A stretch of 64,000 nt of DNA from Ferrimicrobium sp. (GCF_027364955.1 NZ_DAHXOI010000001.1:310001-374000); one strand, 5' to 3'; positions 26,466-35,704 are shown, counted from the stretch's first letter. The notes: generated from the sequence alone by a model not told the origin. Numbers and translations: made by a program.

Positions 26466-27746
26466 ATGGCGGAGTTCGTAGATGCTGCGCAGGTCCATGT
26501 CAAGGGGGGTAACGGAGGAGCTGGGGCTGTCTCATTCCGACGCGAGGCGCACGTGGATCGTGGCGGACCTGATGGTGGGGATGGTGGTAAGGGTGGCGAT
26601 GTGATCCTGAAGGTCGACCCTCAGCTCGCGTCGTTAATTGTCTTTCGTGACCAGCCTTTCCGTCGCGCGGGCGATGGCGCTCACGGCCAAGGGAAAAAGA
26701 TGCATGGTGCTGGTGGTCGTGATCAGGTGGTTGGGGTACCTCTCGGCACCGTAGTACGTGACTTCGATGGTACGCTCGTCGCCGACCTTGCTGAGACTGG
26801 GGCAGCATTTGTCATTGCCCGTGGTGGTCGAGGGGGTGCTGGTAATGCTCGATTCCTCTCCAACCGTCGGCGGGCTCCTGGCTTTGCTGAGCAGGGTGAG
26901 GTGGGTGAGGAGTTCTGGTTTAATCTCGAGCTCAAACTCAAAGCCGATGTCTGTTTGATTGGGGAGCCAAATGTGGGAAAGTCTTCGCTGATTGCCAACA
27001 TTTCCCGTGCGCGTCCCAAGATTGCCGACTATGCCTTCACCACGCTCATCCCTAACCTCGGCGTCGTACGTCCCGCTGACGCAACAGAGTATATCGTTGC
27101 TGACATCCCAGGGTTGATCGAGGGTGCGAGCGAGGGTCGCGGATTGGGGCATGCCTTTTTGCGGCATGTGGAACGGGCGGTGGCGCTGGCTCTTGTCGTC
27201 CCAGCCGATCTGGATGAGCGTGCGATGGAGGAGTGCGTTGCGCAATTGCTGCATGAACTTACCAATTATCTCGAATCCCTCGGTGACCGGCCTCGCGTGC
27301 TTGTTGGAACGCGACTCGATCTTGTCGATGATGAGGAGGAGGCACAACGACGGATGAGCCGTGTTGCTGAACAATTTTCTATGCCATTGGTCGGGGTTGT
27401 CTCCAATGTGGACCGACGTGGCATGGCGAGTGTGATCTATGGATTTGCCAAGGTGGTGGCCGATTCGAAGGCTGGCGGACCGGCGACGGTGGAGAGGATG
27501 GTCTATCGGCCCCGGCCGAACTTCGAGGTACGGGTGACGCGTACGGGAGATGCGGCCTTCATGGTGGACGGTAGGGATGCGCTCCATGCAGTTGGTCTGA
27601 GTGATCTCGGGCAGGCCGATGCACTTGCGATCGTTCATACGCGCTTGGAACGCATGGGAGTGTTTCGCATGTTGCGACGGTTGGGCTGCCGTGAAGGCGA
27701 CCTTGTGAAGATAGGGAGTTTCGAGTTCACCTTCGAGGAGGACTGA
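26466..27746 (+). CDS. obgE: Obg-family GTPase (ObgE/CgtA), 426 aa
   Basis: Three domains are visible: the glycine-rich Obg fold (about 1-158, with GGNGGAGAVSFRRE and GGPDGGDGGKGGDV), the G domain with Walker A GEPNVGKSS, the TTLIPNLG switch and DIPGLIEGAS, and a C-terminal OCT domain (about 340-426). It acts in 50S maturation and stress signalling. The ATG at 26466 is chosen, with GCGAGGTGAGG upstream; the frame is open back to 26430. The stop overlaps the proB start as TGATG. Confidence 0.95.
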   Translation: MAEFVDAAQVHVKGGNGGAGAVSFRREAHVDRGGPDGGDGGKGGDVILKVDPQLASLIVFRDQPFRRAGDGAHGQGKKMHGAGGRDQVVGVPLGTVVRDFDGTLVADLAETGAAFVIARGGRGGAGNARFLSNRRRAPGFAEQGEVGEEFWFNLELKLKADVCLIGEPNVGKSSLIANISRARPKIADYAFTTLIPNLGVVRPADATEYIVADIPGLIEGASEGRGLGHAFLRHVERAVALALVVPADLDERAMEECVAQLLHELTNYLESLGDRPRVLVGTRLDLVDDEEEAQRRMSRVAEQFSMPLVGVVSNVDRRGMASVIYGFAKVVADSKAGGPATVERMVYRPRPNFEVRVTRTGDAAFMVDGRDALHAVGLSDLGQADALAIVHTRLERMGVFRMLRRLGCREGDLVKIGSFEFTFEED

Positions 27747-28801
27747 TGGGCATCGCTCGTCTGGTTGTGAAGGTCGGGACGACCTCTTTGACCTCGGATA
27801 CAGGCGAGTTCCGCACCGAGGTTGCCGCCGGGTTAGTGCAGGGTATCGACGAGGTTCGTCGGAGCGGTGTCGAGGTCGTGCTGGTAGTCTCGGGTGCGAT
27901 TGCACTCGGTGTACGGCGTCTGGGCATCGCTCGGCCATCGGAGGCGGCTGTCTTGCAGGCGATCAGTGCCGTCGGCCAAGTGGAGCTGCTCGCACAACTG
28001 GCGCAACGCTTTCGAGCTTACGGGATGGAGATCGGCCAGATGTTGCTGGCTCCGCAGGATTTTGGTGATCGCCGTCAGTATCTGCACGCGCGAGCCACCC
28101 TAGAGGAGTTGCTGCGGATGCGTGTCGTGCCGGTGATCAACGAAAATGATGCCGTTGCGAATGAGGAGATCCGCTTTGGTGACAATGACCGGCTGGCAGC
28201 CCTGGTCTCTCACCTTGTCCATGCTGATCTGTTACTCCTGCTGACGGATCTGCCAGGCGTCTATGACGCCGATCCTCGGCGAGTGAGTGGGGCACGCCTG
28301 ATTGAACGTCTCGAGCTTGATGCCTTCGATACTGTGCACGCGCAGGGTTCGATCTCAGGGCGAGGAAGCGGTGGGATGTCGTCGAAGTTAGCTGCCGCCA
28401 ATATCGCGGCTCGATCTGGCGTGGACTGTTTGATCGCGTCGGCGCAGACGGAAGGGGTCATCGTCGCCGCAGTACAGGCGCGTCCCGCTCCATCGACCTT
28501 GATCCCCTCCCTTGGAGTACGTGAGCCTGCTCGACGCCTCTGGATCGCGTACGCGACCGACCCAGAGGGTTCACTGGTTGTCGATGAGGGAGCGAGAGCG
28601 GCGCTCTGTTCGAGCTCAGCCTCGTTGTTGGCTGTGGGGATCCGCCAGGTGCACGGTCGCTTCATGGCGGGGGCAACGGTTGAGATCGAGACCGCAGCGG
28701 GTGGAGTGTTCGCTCGAGGAATTACGCGTTTAGATGCCTCCGCTATTGTGGGCACTCGTGGGGTCGTGGTCCATCGAGATGATCTTGCCATTCTTGTCTA
28801 A
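27746..28801 (+). CDS. proB: Glutamate 5-kinase with PUA domain, 351 aa
   Basis: It phosphorylates glutamate to glutamyl-5-phosphate, the first proline step. The amino-acid-kinase core is seen as VVKVGTTSLT, VVSGAIALG, PVINENDAV and the FGDNDRLAALVS stretch; the PUA domain covers about 270-351. It overlaps the obgE stop and is thus coupled. proA follows after 68 bases. Confidence 0.94.
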   Translation: MGIARLVVKVGTTSLTSDTGEFRTEVAAGLVQGIDEVRRSGVEVVLVVSGAIALGVRRLGIARPSEAAVLQAISAVGQVELLAQLAQRFRAYGMEIGQMLLAPQDFGDRRQYLHARATLEELLRMRVVPVINENDAVANEEIRFGDNDRLAALVSHLVHADLLLLLTDLPGVYDADPRRVSGARLIERLELDAFDTVHAQGSISGRGSGGMSSKLAAANIAARSGVDCLIASAQTEGVIVAAVQARPAPSTLIPSLGVREPARRLWIAYATDPEGSLVVDEGARAALCSSSASLLAVGIRQVHGRFMAGATVEIETAAGGVFARGITRLDASAIVGTRGVVVHRDDLAILV

Positions 28802-28869
28802 AATTGTGATGCTGACGGTGTACGCTGGGGGGAATTGAAGGCCATTCTTCTCCCACAATATGAGGTGCC

Positions 28870-30201
28870 ATGAGACACGATGCCGTAACCCAAGACAAGC
28901 CCACACAGGACAAGCCCACACAAGATAACCCCGTCAGCGAGGCAAATCACGAAGCCGTAACGGATCCTGATGGGCTCACGAGGATGGCCGAAGAGGCGAG
29001 GGTAGCCCAGCGTATTTTGGCCACGAGTTCGGGAGCGGTGCGGGTTCAGTTGCTAGAGGCTATCGCAGAGGTGCTCGAGGCTGATCGTGCGAAGATCCTC
29101 ACGGCGAATCGTCTCGATCTTGATGGTGCTCGAAACCTTACCACCGCCCAACGTGATCGCCTTACCCTCGACGAGTCCCGTGTCGGAGCGATGGTTGACT
29201 CCGTTCGGGCGATTAGCCGCCAACGCGACGTAGTGGGGGAGGTAGTTGAGGGTTGGGTGCTGGCCAATGGGCTCAGGGTGCGTAGGATCCGGGTGCCTCT
29301 TGGGGTCGTGGGGGTGATCTACGAGAACCGCCCCAATGTGACCTCCGATGCGAGCGCGCTGGCACTGTATGCGGGGAACGCAATTCTGTTGCGTGGCTCG
29401 TCGCAGGCTCGACACTCCAATCAAGCCATCGTTGCTGCAATAAGGCAAGCATTAGCCGAGATCGGTTTACCGGTACAGCTGGTGGGGTTGGCAGCCGAGA
29501 CAAGTCGTGAAGGCGCCGTTGCTTTTATGCGACTCGGCACGGCGATGGATGTGCTCATCCCACGAGGTGGTCCAGAGCTGATCGCTACCGTACGAGCTCA
29601 GGCTACAGTGCCTACCATCATCGATGGCGATGGCAATTGCCATGTCTACGTGGACGAGGGTGCCGATCTCGCGATGGCGGTCACCATCATCGAGAACGCC
29701 AAGATGCAGCGCCCCGGTGTTTGCAACGCGATGGAGACGCTCCTGATCCATGCCAGCGTGGCCGAGTCATTGCTCGGTCGGCTGGACACGGCTCTGGCGC
29801 CGGTGGAGTTACGTGGTGATGCGCGTACCCTCCAGGCGTGTCGCCGTGCGGTAGCCGCAACCGAGGATGACTACGCTCGCGAGTTCTTGGATCTGATCTT
29901 GGCGGTGCGTGTGGTCGATAGCCTTGATGAGGCCATTGACCACATCCGCAAGTACAGTTCAGGTCATTCAGAGGCGATTATCACGTCCAACCTGGCCCAT
30001 GCGCAACGGTTTGAGCGCGAGGTCGATGCCGCCAGCGTCTTGGTCAATGCCTCAACGCGGTTTGTTGACGGGGGTCAACTCGGCATGGGGGCCGAGATTG
30101 GCATCAGCACGCAGAAGCTTCACGCACGCGGTCCGATGGGCATCACGCAGCTGACGACGACAAAGATCGTCATAGAAGGAGAGGGTCAGATTCGTCACTA
30201 G
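28870..30201 (+). CDS. proA: Gamma-glutamyl phosphate reductase, 443 aa
   Basis: It reduces glutamyl-5-phosphate to the semialdehyde with NADPH, the second proline step. The active-site cysteine is Cys285 in QRPGVCNAMETLL; other hallmarks are GVIYENRPNVTSDA and STRFVDGGQLGMGAEIGIST. The protein carries an N-terminal extension of about 38 residues, part of which is a tandem DKPTQ repeat. The ATG at 28870 has a well-placed GAGGTG, but ATG 28984 (Met39), which matches the usual family start, is a real alternative. Confidence 0.92.
   Translation: MRHDAVTQDKPTQDKPTQDNPVSEANHEAVTDPDGLTRMAEEARVAQRILATSSGAVRVQLLEAIAEVLEADRAKILTANRLDLDGARNLTTAQRDRLTLDESRVGAMVDSVRAISRQRDVVGEVVEGWVLANGLRVRRIRVPLGVVGVIYENRPNVTSDASALALYAGNAILLRGSSQARHSNQAIVAAIRQALAEIGLPVQLVGLAAETSREGAVAFMRLGTAMDVLIPRGGPELIATVRAQATVPTIIDGDGNCHVYVDEGADLAMAVTIIENAKMQRPGVCNAMETLLIHASVAESLLGRLDTALAPVELRGDARTLQACRRAVAATEDDYAREFLDLILAVRVVDSLDEAIDHIRKYSSGHSEAIITSNLAHAQRFEREVDAASVLVNASTRFVDGGQLGMGAEIGISTQKLHARGPMGITQLTTTKIVIEGEGQIRH
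28894..28932 (+). repeat. 15-base tandem repeat in the 5' end of proA
   Basis: The unit GACAAGCCCACACAG occurs at 28894-28908 and 28909-28923 (last base differs) and partly again as GATAACCCC at 28924-28932. It is in frame and encodes the repeated Asp-Lys-Pro-Thr-Gln, so copy-number change would not break the frame. Confidence 0.8.
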
Positions 30202-30210
30202 CCTGGAGGG

Positions 30211-31062
30211 GTGTTGTACCTTCAGAGTCAAAAGGAGGTCTCGGACGCACTCGCTCAGGTGGGTTACCTGCCGAGTACCGAGATCGCCACCACCGTCTTT
30301 CTGGCGACTAAATTAGCCAAGCCTATATTGGTTGAAGGCCCGGCAGGCACTGGCAAAACTGAACTCGCCAAGGCACTGTCACGGGCGTTTTCGTTGGAGC
30401 TGATTCGCCTGCAGTGTTACGAGGGGCTCGACGAATCTCGAGCACTCTATGAATGGGACTATCGCAAGCAGTTGCTCGCGCTCCAGGCAAGAGCTGACCA
30501 AGAGGTGCAGTCGATCTTCTCACAGGAGTTCCTGTTGGAGCGGCCTCTGTTGGCCGCACTGCGGGGCGAGACGGAGAAGATTCTGCTGATCGACGAGGTG
30601 GATCGGCTCGAAGTCGAGACAGAGGCCTTGCTGCTTGAGGTCCTCGCGGAGTTTCAGGTGACCGTGCCGGAGCTTGGCACGGTGGTCGCCACGTCAAAGC
30701 CGATCGTTGTCTTGACCTCCAACGGCATGCGAGAGCTCTCCGAGGCACTCAAGCGGCGGGCGCTCTATCTCTATCTCGATTATCCAAGCCAAGCCCGGGA
30801 GCTCGATATCGTACGTACCGCGATACCAGAGATCGAGGAGGAGCTAGCGGAGCGTCTGGTGGCCATCGTGGCCCGTCTCAGGTCGTTGGACCTCAAGAAG
30901 AGCCCGTCGATCGCCGAGACGCTCGATTGGGGCCGATCCTTGATGGCGCTCTCGGTGGATGCTCTCAATGATGATGTCCTGACCACCACGCTCCCCATTC
31001 TGTTGAAGAATCGTGCCGATATCGAGCGGGCGCTCAAGGAACTGTCGCCACGGGCCTCCTGA
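30211..31062 (+). CDS. MoxR-type AAA ATPase (CoxD-like), 283 aa
   Basis: Walker A GPAGTGKT is at 43-50, Walker B ILLIDEVD at 124-131, and the sensor LTSNGMRELSEALKRR follows, with the short helical lid of the MoxR group. Such ATPases pair with VWA proteins to mature or insert metals into partner enzymes; in carbon monoxide dehydrogenase clusters they are CoxD. Here the VWA gene follows after one base, but no coxL/coxM/coxS genes are visible. The GTG start at 30211 follows GGAGGGG, nine bases after the proA stop. Confidence 0.88.
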   Translation: MLYLQSQKEVSDALAQVGYLPSTEIATTVFLATKLAKPILVEGPAGTGKTELAKALSRAFSLELIRLQCYEGLDESRALYEWDYRKQLLALQARADQEVQSIFSQEFLLERPLLAALRGETEKILLIDEVDRLEVETEALLLEVLAEFQVTVPELGTVVATSKPIVVLTSNGMRELSEALKRRALYLYLDYPSQARELDIVRTAIPEIEEELAERLVAIVARLRSLDLKKSPSIAETLDWGRSLMALSVDALNDDVLTTTLPILLKNRADIERALKELSPRAS

Positions 31063-31063
31063 C

Positions 31064-32404
31064 GTGCTACTCGACACTCTTCTTGCGTTTGTTGGGGCCC
31101 TTCGTGCGGCAGGGGTGAGTCTAGGGCCATCGTCGGTGGTCGACGCGGCGGCTGCTTTGGTCACCGTTGACCTGCTCGACAGAGAGGTACTCCGCGCGGC
31201 GTTAGCTGCCACGCTCATCAAGGATCAATCCTCTTTGGTTATCTTTCACCGCCTTTTCGACGTCTTCTTCTCCGCTGGCTCCCGCGTTGGGGCCGATGGA
31301 GAGGATGAAGAGGAGCTGATCGACGCTATTCGCGATGCCTTGTTGGCCCAAGACTATGAACGGCTCGGCGAGCTAGTCGGTCGAGCAGTGGAGCGTTTCG
31401 CCGGGGTTTCTCCGGATCGTCCGGTCTCGGGTGTCTACTATGCCTATCGAACTGCAAGGGGTCTTGATATTGACCGACTCCGCTTTGAACTTTTGGCGGG
31501 GCTTGCCACCCAACAACAGGGCGATGCGGCATCGGTCTTTGATGACTCCGATTTTGAGGTCGCACAGCGACTCAAGGCGTTGACGTCTGCCATCGATCGC
31601 GAGGTATTGGCGCGTGTGGTTGAGGCACGCGGTGCCTCTGAGGTGGCGCGCACGCTTGGCCTTCATCTGCCCGAGGATGTGGAGATTATGCATGCTTCAC
31701 GGGAGGAGCTTCGAGAGCTCCGACGCATCGTCACCCCGCTGGCTGTCAAACTGACCGCCAAACTTGAGCGGCGACATCGAGCCCACAACACTGGTCGACT
31801 GGACTTCCGAGCGACGATCCGGCGGTCACTGTCGACCGGTGGTGTCCCACTCGATCCAGTGACCCGTGACGATCGTCCGATGCGCCCAGAGGTAGTCCTG
31901 CTCGCTGATGTCTCTGGCTCGGTCGCCTCCTTTGCACGCTTCACGATGCAACTGCTGTTCGCACTCTCGCATGAGCTGCGGCGTCTGCGCAGTTTTGCCT
32001 TCATCGACGAGGTGGATGAGGTCACGGAACTCCTTGGGGGCGGCCGCGATATTGAAGTAGCGCTTCGTAGCGTTGCCCAGTCGGCCAAGGTCGTTGGCTT
32101 AGTTGGACACTCAGACTACGGGGCAACGTTTCGACATTTTGATGAACGCTACCATACGGCTATCTCGCCTTCGACGACCCTGATCATCTGTGGCGATGCG
32201 CGCTCAAACTATCACGATCCGGAGGAGCTCCATTTCCGGTCCTTTGCCGAACGGGCAAAAGCAACCTACTGGTTGAATCCCGAGCCAAAAGGTTACTGGA
32301 ACACGGGTGACTCGACCGTGGCGAGCTACTCCTCCTGGTGTAGCGCTGTGGTTGAGTGCCGGACGCTGCGCCAGTTAGAGCACTTCGTCGAGCAGATCCT
32401 TTAG
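31064..32404 (+). CDS. VWA-domain protein (CoxE-like), 446 aa
   Basis: The C-terminal von Willebrand A domain carries a MIDAS metal site with D-x-S-x-S at Asp282, Ser284 and Ser286 (ADVSGSV) and a later Asp in IICGDARSNY. The N-terminal part is helical and lacks membrane segments, so the protein is cytoplasmic. It is the presumed partner of the MoxR ATPase, whose stop is one base before the GTG at 31064. The stop overlaps by 4 bases that of the convergent secreted repeat gene. Confidence 0.88.
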   Translation: MLLDTLLAFVGALRAAGVSLGPSSVVDAAAALVTVDLLDREVLRAALAATLIKDQSSLVIFHRLFDVFFSAGSRVGADGEDEEELIDAIRDALLAQDYERLGELVGRAVERFAGVSPDRPVSGVYYAYRTARGLDIDRLRFELLAGLATQQQGDAASVFDDSDFEVAQRLKALTSAIDREVLARVVEARGASEVARTLGLHLPEDVEIMHASREELRELRRIVTPLAVKLTAKLERRHRAHNTGRLDFRATIRRSLSTGGVPLDPVTRDDRPMRPEVVLLADVSGSVASFARFTMQLLFALSHELRRLRSFAFIDEVDEVTELLGGGRDIEVALRSVAQSAKVVGLVGHSDYGATFRHFDERYHTAISPSTTLIICGDARSNYHDPEELHFRSFAERAKATYWLNPEPKGYWNTGDSTVASYSSWCSAVVECRTLRQLEHFVEQIL

Positions 32405-34323
32405 CAGCTGGCGTCCTCGTCGATGGCGCCGCCAAACTGGCTCGTGGTGCCGTACTGGACGTAGCGAATGACGCCACCTCCGAAGGCGGACCAACTCGAT
32501 CCAGCCGCTCCTTGACAGACGGATGCTGGGGTGGCTCCGGGATCAGGAACCCAGAGCGAGGTGCCCGAGGGAAGCATGCCGCCGTCGGTGATCTGTGACC
32601 ACTGGTAGTTTGTGGAGTAGACGCCCACATTGGCTGCGCCGAGAGACTCGAGCGCTGCGATGGCGCCGAGGATCGCATCGTAGTTGCCTCGAGGGTTGCT
32701 GGTCCAGCTTCCTGAAGTTTCCGTATCAAGCCACCAGGTGTTGTGGACGATGTTGGGAAGGCCAGCGGCGTTTGCATTGACCGTAGCAGTGTCGTAGCCA
32801 AAGATCGCTTGCTGCCAGCCGAAGTTAAAGTTAGGACCCGGTGTGTCACAGGAGTGGCCAGCGGCTACGTAGAGTTGGCAGCCCGACGTCGTCACCGGTG
32901 CAGTGGCAAAGTCCCCGCTCGCATTCGGTTCATCGTATTGGCAAGTACTGGTATTCCAACCTGGAAGCGTGGTGCCAGTGGCAGTGAGGCCGACGTCGTC
33001 GGGGGTGCTGGCACACCCACTGGGGACGAGATTGGTGACCGCAGGGTTCGTGTTGCTCGCATTTGGGTTGTCACCGAGAAAGAGGAAAGGTTGGGTGGCA
33101 TTGCCTGCGATCTCTAACGCAGCCATCAGACCTTGGGAGATTCCGTTGCTTGCGGTGCCACAGCCGACACCGTTCGGTGGTGTATAGTCGAAACTGAAAG
33201 GATAACCATTGGTTTCTACGAACATGAGCCCTTGCGGCGAGTTTGGAAGATCTTGACAGTTGTAGTTGGATACATCGTAGCCATGCTCCTCGGGAACCAT
33301 GACCATGGCAACAATCGGAGCTGGTATCTGTTGGCTACCAAGTGAGTTTAAGAACGGGGCAGAGCCAAAGTTAAAGACCCCGCCATCAGCGGCGACGAGC
33401 CAGTACCCGCCGCCTCCAGGGGCGACGGTCATGCCCACAATTGGTTTATTCAACGGGTGGGCGCCACCAAGGCCCGTGATCCCATCGGAGTAGGTCGATC
33501 CATAGAAGCCAGCATCGCCGAAGTCAAAGACCCCGCCATCGGCTGCCACCATCCAGTAGCCCCCACCATTTGGTGTCGCGGCCATGCCGACGATGGGGGC
33601 GTTCAACGGGTGGGCGCCACCAAGGCCCGTGATCCCATAGGTATAGGTCGATCCATAGAAGCCAGCATCGCCGAAGTCAAAGACCCCGCCGTCGGCGGCG
33701 ATTAGCCAGTAGCCGCCTCCGTTCGGTGTGGGGACAATGCCGACGATGGGGGCGTTCAGCGGATGGGCGCCACCGAGACCGGTGATCCCGTAGGTATAGG
33801 TCGACCCGTAGAAGTGTGCATTGCCGAAGTCAAAGACCCCGCCATCGGCGGCCACCAGCCAGTAACCCCCGCCATTTGGTGTCGCGGCCATACCGACGAT
33901 GGGGGCGTTCAGCGGATGGGCGCCACCGAGACCGGTGATCCCGTAGGTATAGGTCGACCCATAGTTCGCTGCATCTCCAAAGTTAAAAACCCCGCCATCT
34001 TTGCCAACCATCCAGTAACCCCCGCCATTTGGTGTCGCGGCCATACCGACGATCGGTGCGGCGAGTGGGTGGGCGCCACCGAGACCAGTGAGTCCGTCGG
34101 TGTAGGTTGATCCGTAGGTCTGCGCACCAAAGCCATAGACCGAACCATCAGCCCCGGCGAGTAGGTACCCAGCGCTAGCGGTAGTCGCGCTCGTGAGGTG
34201 TGAGGCCGGGAGTGGAGTGGTCGATGTCGCCGCCGGCTTTGCTGGGACGGCGAGTACGGCGAGGACGAGCGTAAGGCTGATAGCCAACGAACGCAGAATC
34301 GCACCACGGCTGTGTCTGAACAT
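32401..34323 (-). CDS. Secreted protein with six 51-residue G-Y-W repeats and a C-terminal lysozyme-like domain, 640 aa
   Basis: A signal peptide is clear (basic start, hydrophobic run about 11-26, then Ala-Lys-Pro-Ala-Ala). Next come repeats of about 51 residues, each with a GYW-L/M-VAADGGVF-D/N-FGDA core and an AHPLNAPIVGMAATPNGG turn, likely blades of a beta-propeller or a beta solenoid on the cell surface. The C-terminal ~320 residues are Cys-rich (about nine Cys) and contain NTWWLDTETSGSW and later NVGVYSTNYQW, which recall glycoside-hydrolase-like DUF1906/GH25 domains; hydrolase activity is inferred only. ATG 34323 is preferred (CTGGGGG upstream); a TTG at 34338 is possible. The repeat type is frequent in Acidimicrobiia. 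Confidence 0.85.
   Translation of the reverse strand: MFRHSRGAILRSLAISLTLVLAVLAVPAKPAATSTTPLPASHLTSATTASAGYLLAGADGSVYGFGAQTYGSTYTDGLTGLGGAHPLAAPIVGMAATPNGGGYWMVGKDGGVFNFGDAANYGSTYTYGITGLGGAHPLNAPIVGMAATPNGGGYWLVAADGGVFDFGNAHFYGSTYTYGITGLGGAHPLNAPIVGIVPTPNGGGYWLIAADGGVFDFGDAGFYGSTYTYGITGLGGAHPLNAPIVGMAATPNGGGYWMVAADGGVFDFGDAGFYGSTYSDGITGLGGAHPLNKPIVGMTVAPGGGGYWLVAADGGVFNFGSAPFLNSLGSQQIPAPIVAMVMVPEEHGYDVSNYNCQDLPNSPQGLMFVETNGYPFSFDYTPPNGVGCGTASNGISQGLMAALEIAGNATQPFLFLGDNPNASNTNPAVTNLVPSGCASTPDDVGLTATGTTLPGWNTSTCQYDEPNASGDFATAPVTTSGCQLYVAAGHSCDTPGPNFNFGWQQAIFGYDTATVNANAAGLPNIVHNTWWLDTETSGSWTSNPRGNYDAILGAIAALESLGAANVGVYSTNYQWSQITDGGMLPSGTSLWVPDPGATPASVCQGAAGSSWSAFGGGVIRYVQYGTTSQFGGAIDEDASC
33304..34170 (-). 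repeat. In-gene 153-bp tandem repeat array, about six copies
   Basis: Copies start on the minus strand at 34170 (150 bp), 34020, 33867, 33714 and 33561 (153 bp each), and a diverged partial copy begins at 33408. The middle copies are nearly identical at the DNA level, so recent duplication or gene conversion is likely, and length variation between strains is expected. Confidence 0.9.
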
Positions 34324-34494
34324 GATACCCCCAGGCAACGGTGAATCGACGGTAGTTATGTTACCCTCTATCGTCAGACGGTGTCCAACTATTGAGAGAA
34401 TACATCCAACAAATGTTCAATAAAAAAAGTCATAAACATGAGGTTGTACTCAAGAGCGGGGCCGAACTGCCGAGAGACCAGCAGGGAGGTGGTT

Positions 34495-34785
34495 ATGGAA
34501 CCGTTGCAGCCACAGAGTGTGCGTCGTTTTCTGGATCGACGCATGGAGGTACATATGGTAGGAGAGCAACAGCTTATGGGACGACTGCTGAGTGTCTCAG
34601 GAGGTCTTCACCCGACGATGTGGTTGACCGAGGTCGATGGCGAGGAGACCGATGTCGTTCTTGGACTCGATCGCATTGTCGACTGTCAGCTCGTCGAGGA
34701 GTCAGGGGCGACGATCCGGTTCGCAAGCACACCGATGCCTTCGATGGTCGACTCCATCGTCTCTCCTGGTTCGAGAAAACGCTGA
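34495..34785 (+). CDS. Small hypothetical protein, possibly Sm/SH3-like, 96 aa
   Basis: An ATG at 34495 with GGGAGGTGG upstream opens a 96-residue frame. Residues about 15-65 alternate hydrophobic and polar residues in a pattern like a small beta barrel (G-x-L-x-S-V ... V-x-L-x-L-D-x-I), as in Sm-like proteins, but no firm family match is possible. Its last 100 bases overlap the 3' end of the convergent FAH gene, and its last ~33 residues look like antisense noise, so the gene may be spurious or shorter in origin. Confidence 0.4.
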   Translation: MEPLQPQSVRRFLDRRMEVHMVGEQQLMGRLLSVSGGLHPTMWLTEVDGEETDVVLGLDRIVDCQLVEESGATIRFASTPMPSMVDSIVSPGSRKR

Positions 34786-35531
34786 GGGTTGCGTCCGGCA
34801 CCCACACCTGATGGCGTGCCCATGCTCACGAGGTCACCTGGCTCAAGGGTAAGGATTTGCGAGAGGTAGGCGATTGTCTCGGCTACCCCAAAGATCATCT
34901 GCGAACTCCGACCATTTTGCATCACCTCACCGTCCACCGTCAGTGTCATCGCGAGGTCGCTCGCATCATCGACTTCGTCACGGGTCACCAACCAGGGTCC
35001 GACTGGGGTGGTGCGTTCGAAGATTTTCCCCTGTAGGAACTGGCTGGTTCGATTTTGAAAGTCACGGAAGGAGACGTCATTGACGACGGTGTACCCAGCG
35101 ACGTGGTCGAGGGCTCGTTCCTGGGTGACAAAGCGTGCCGGCTTGCCGATCACCACCCCGACCTCGACTTCCCAGTCCATTGCATCAGAGATCACTGGCT
35201 TCACGATTGGAGCATAGGGGTCAGTCAGCGTTAGCGGGTATTTGGCAAAAAGTGTTGGAAACGCTGGGCGATCATGGAGCATCTCGGCAACATGATCTGT
35301 AAAGTTCAGACCGAGGCAAATAATCTTGTTCGGGGTCATCACCGTTGCCCGAATGACAGCCTCTGCGACGTCGACGGCTTCGAACTCGGTCACATCGGCC
35401 AATGCGCTGATATCACCATCAAAGGCCCGTAGGGCCGCAGCAAGGTCACCAAACGGAGTCACGCGGTAGTGGCTTCCAAAGTCGATAGCCGCTCGAGGCT
35501 GGCCCTGAAATTCGATCGTTGCAAAGCGCAT
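34686..35531 (-). CDS. Fumarylacetoacetate hydrolase family protein, 281 aa
   Basis: FAH-fold signatures are ICLGLNFTDHVAE, the metal-ligand region DWEVEVGVVIGKPAR, GYTVVNDVSFRDFQ and the late GDLVSMGTPSGVGAGRNP. Family members hydrolyse or decarboxylate oxo-acids in aromatic catabolism or clear oxaloacetate; the substrate cannot be assigned. ATG 35531 follows AAGGGAG. The frame is open farther upstream, but the first 86 codons are noise. It is not part of the box operon 6 kb away, although both could take part in aromatic acid use. Confidence 0.85.
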   Translation of the reverse strand: MRFATIEFQGQPRAAIDFGSHYRVTPFGDLAAALRAFDGDISALADVTEFEAVDVAEAVIRATVMTPNKIICLGLNFTDHVAEMLHDRPAFPTLFAKYPLTLTDPYAPIVKPVISDAMDWEVEVGVVIGKPARFVTQERALDHVAGYTVVNDVSFRDFQNRTSQFLQGKIFERTTPVGPWLVTRDEVDDASDLAMTLTVDGEVMQNGRSSQMIFGVAETIAYLSQILTLEPGDLVSMGTPSGVGAGRNPQRFLEPGETMESTIEGIGVLANRIVAPDSSTS

Positions 35532-35704
35532 GGAAACTCCCTTGAATGAAAGGCGACCGCGGTCGCGAGACCTTGGCGTCAGTCTATCGGTCGAACCCGT
35601 GTGGTGACAATGGAATTTCGGTGAGCCTAGCCCGGTGGCCAGTGTCAATAGGTCGACTAGCGTGATAGCGGATTGCATGATCGAGCGGATGACGGGAGCA
35701 GCCG

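Noticed and set aside
26634-27938. Minus-strand 434-residue frame
   Set aside because: It lies antisense to obgE and proB and shows no protein-like composition.
33457-34110. Plus-strand frames with repeated ATE-TGDPVGIGRP-like peptide
   Set aside because: These are antisense shadows of the 153-bp repeats in the secreted protein gene.
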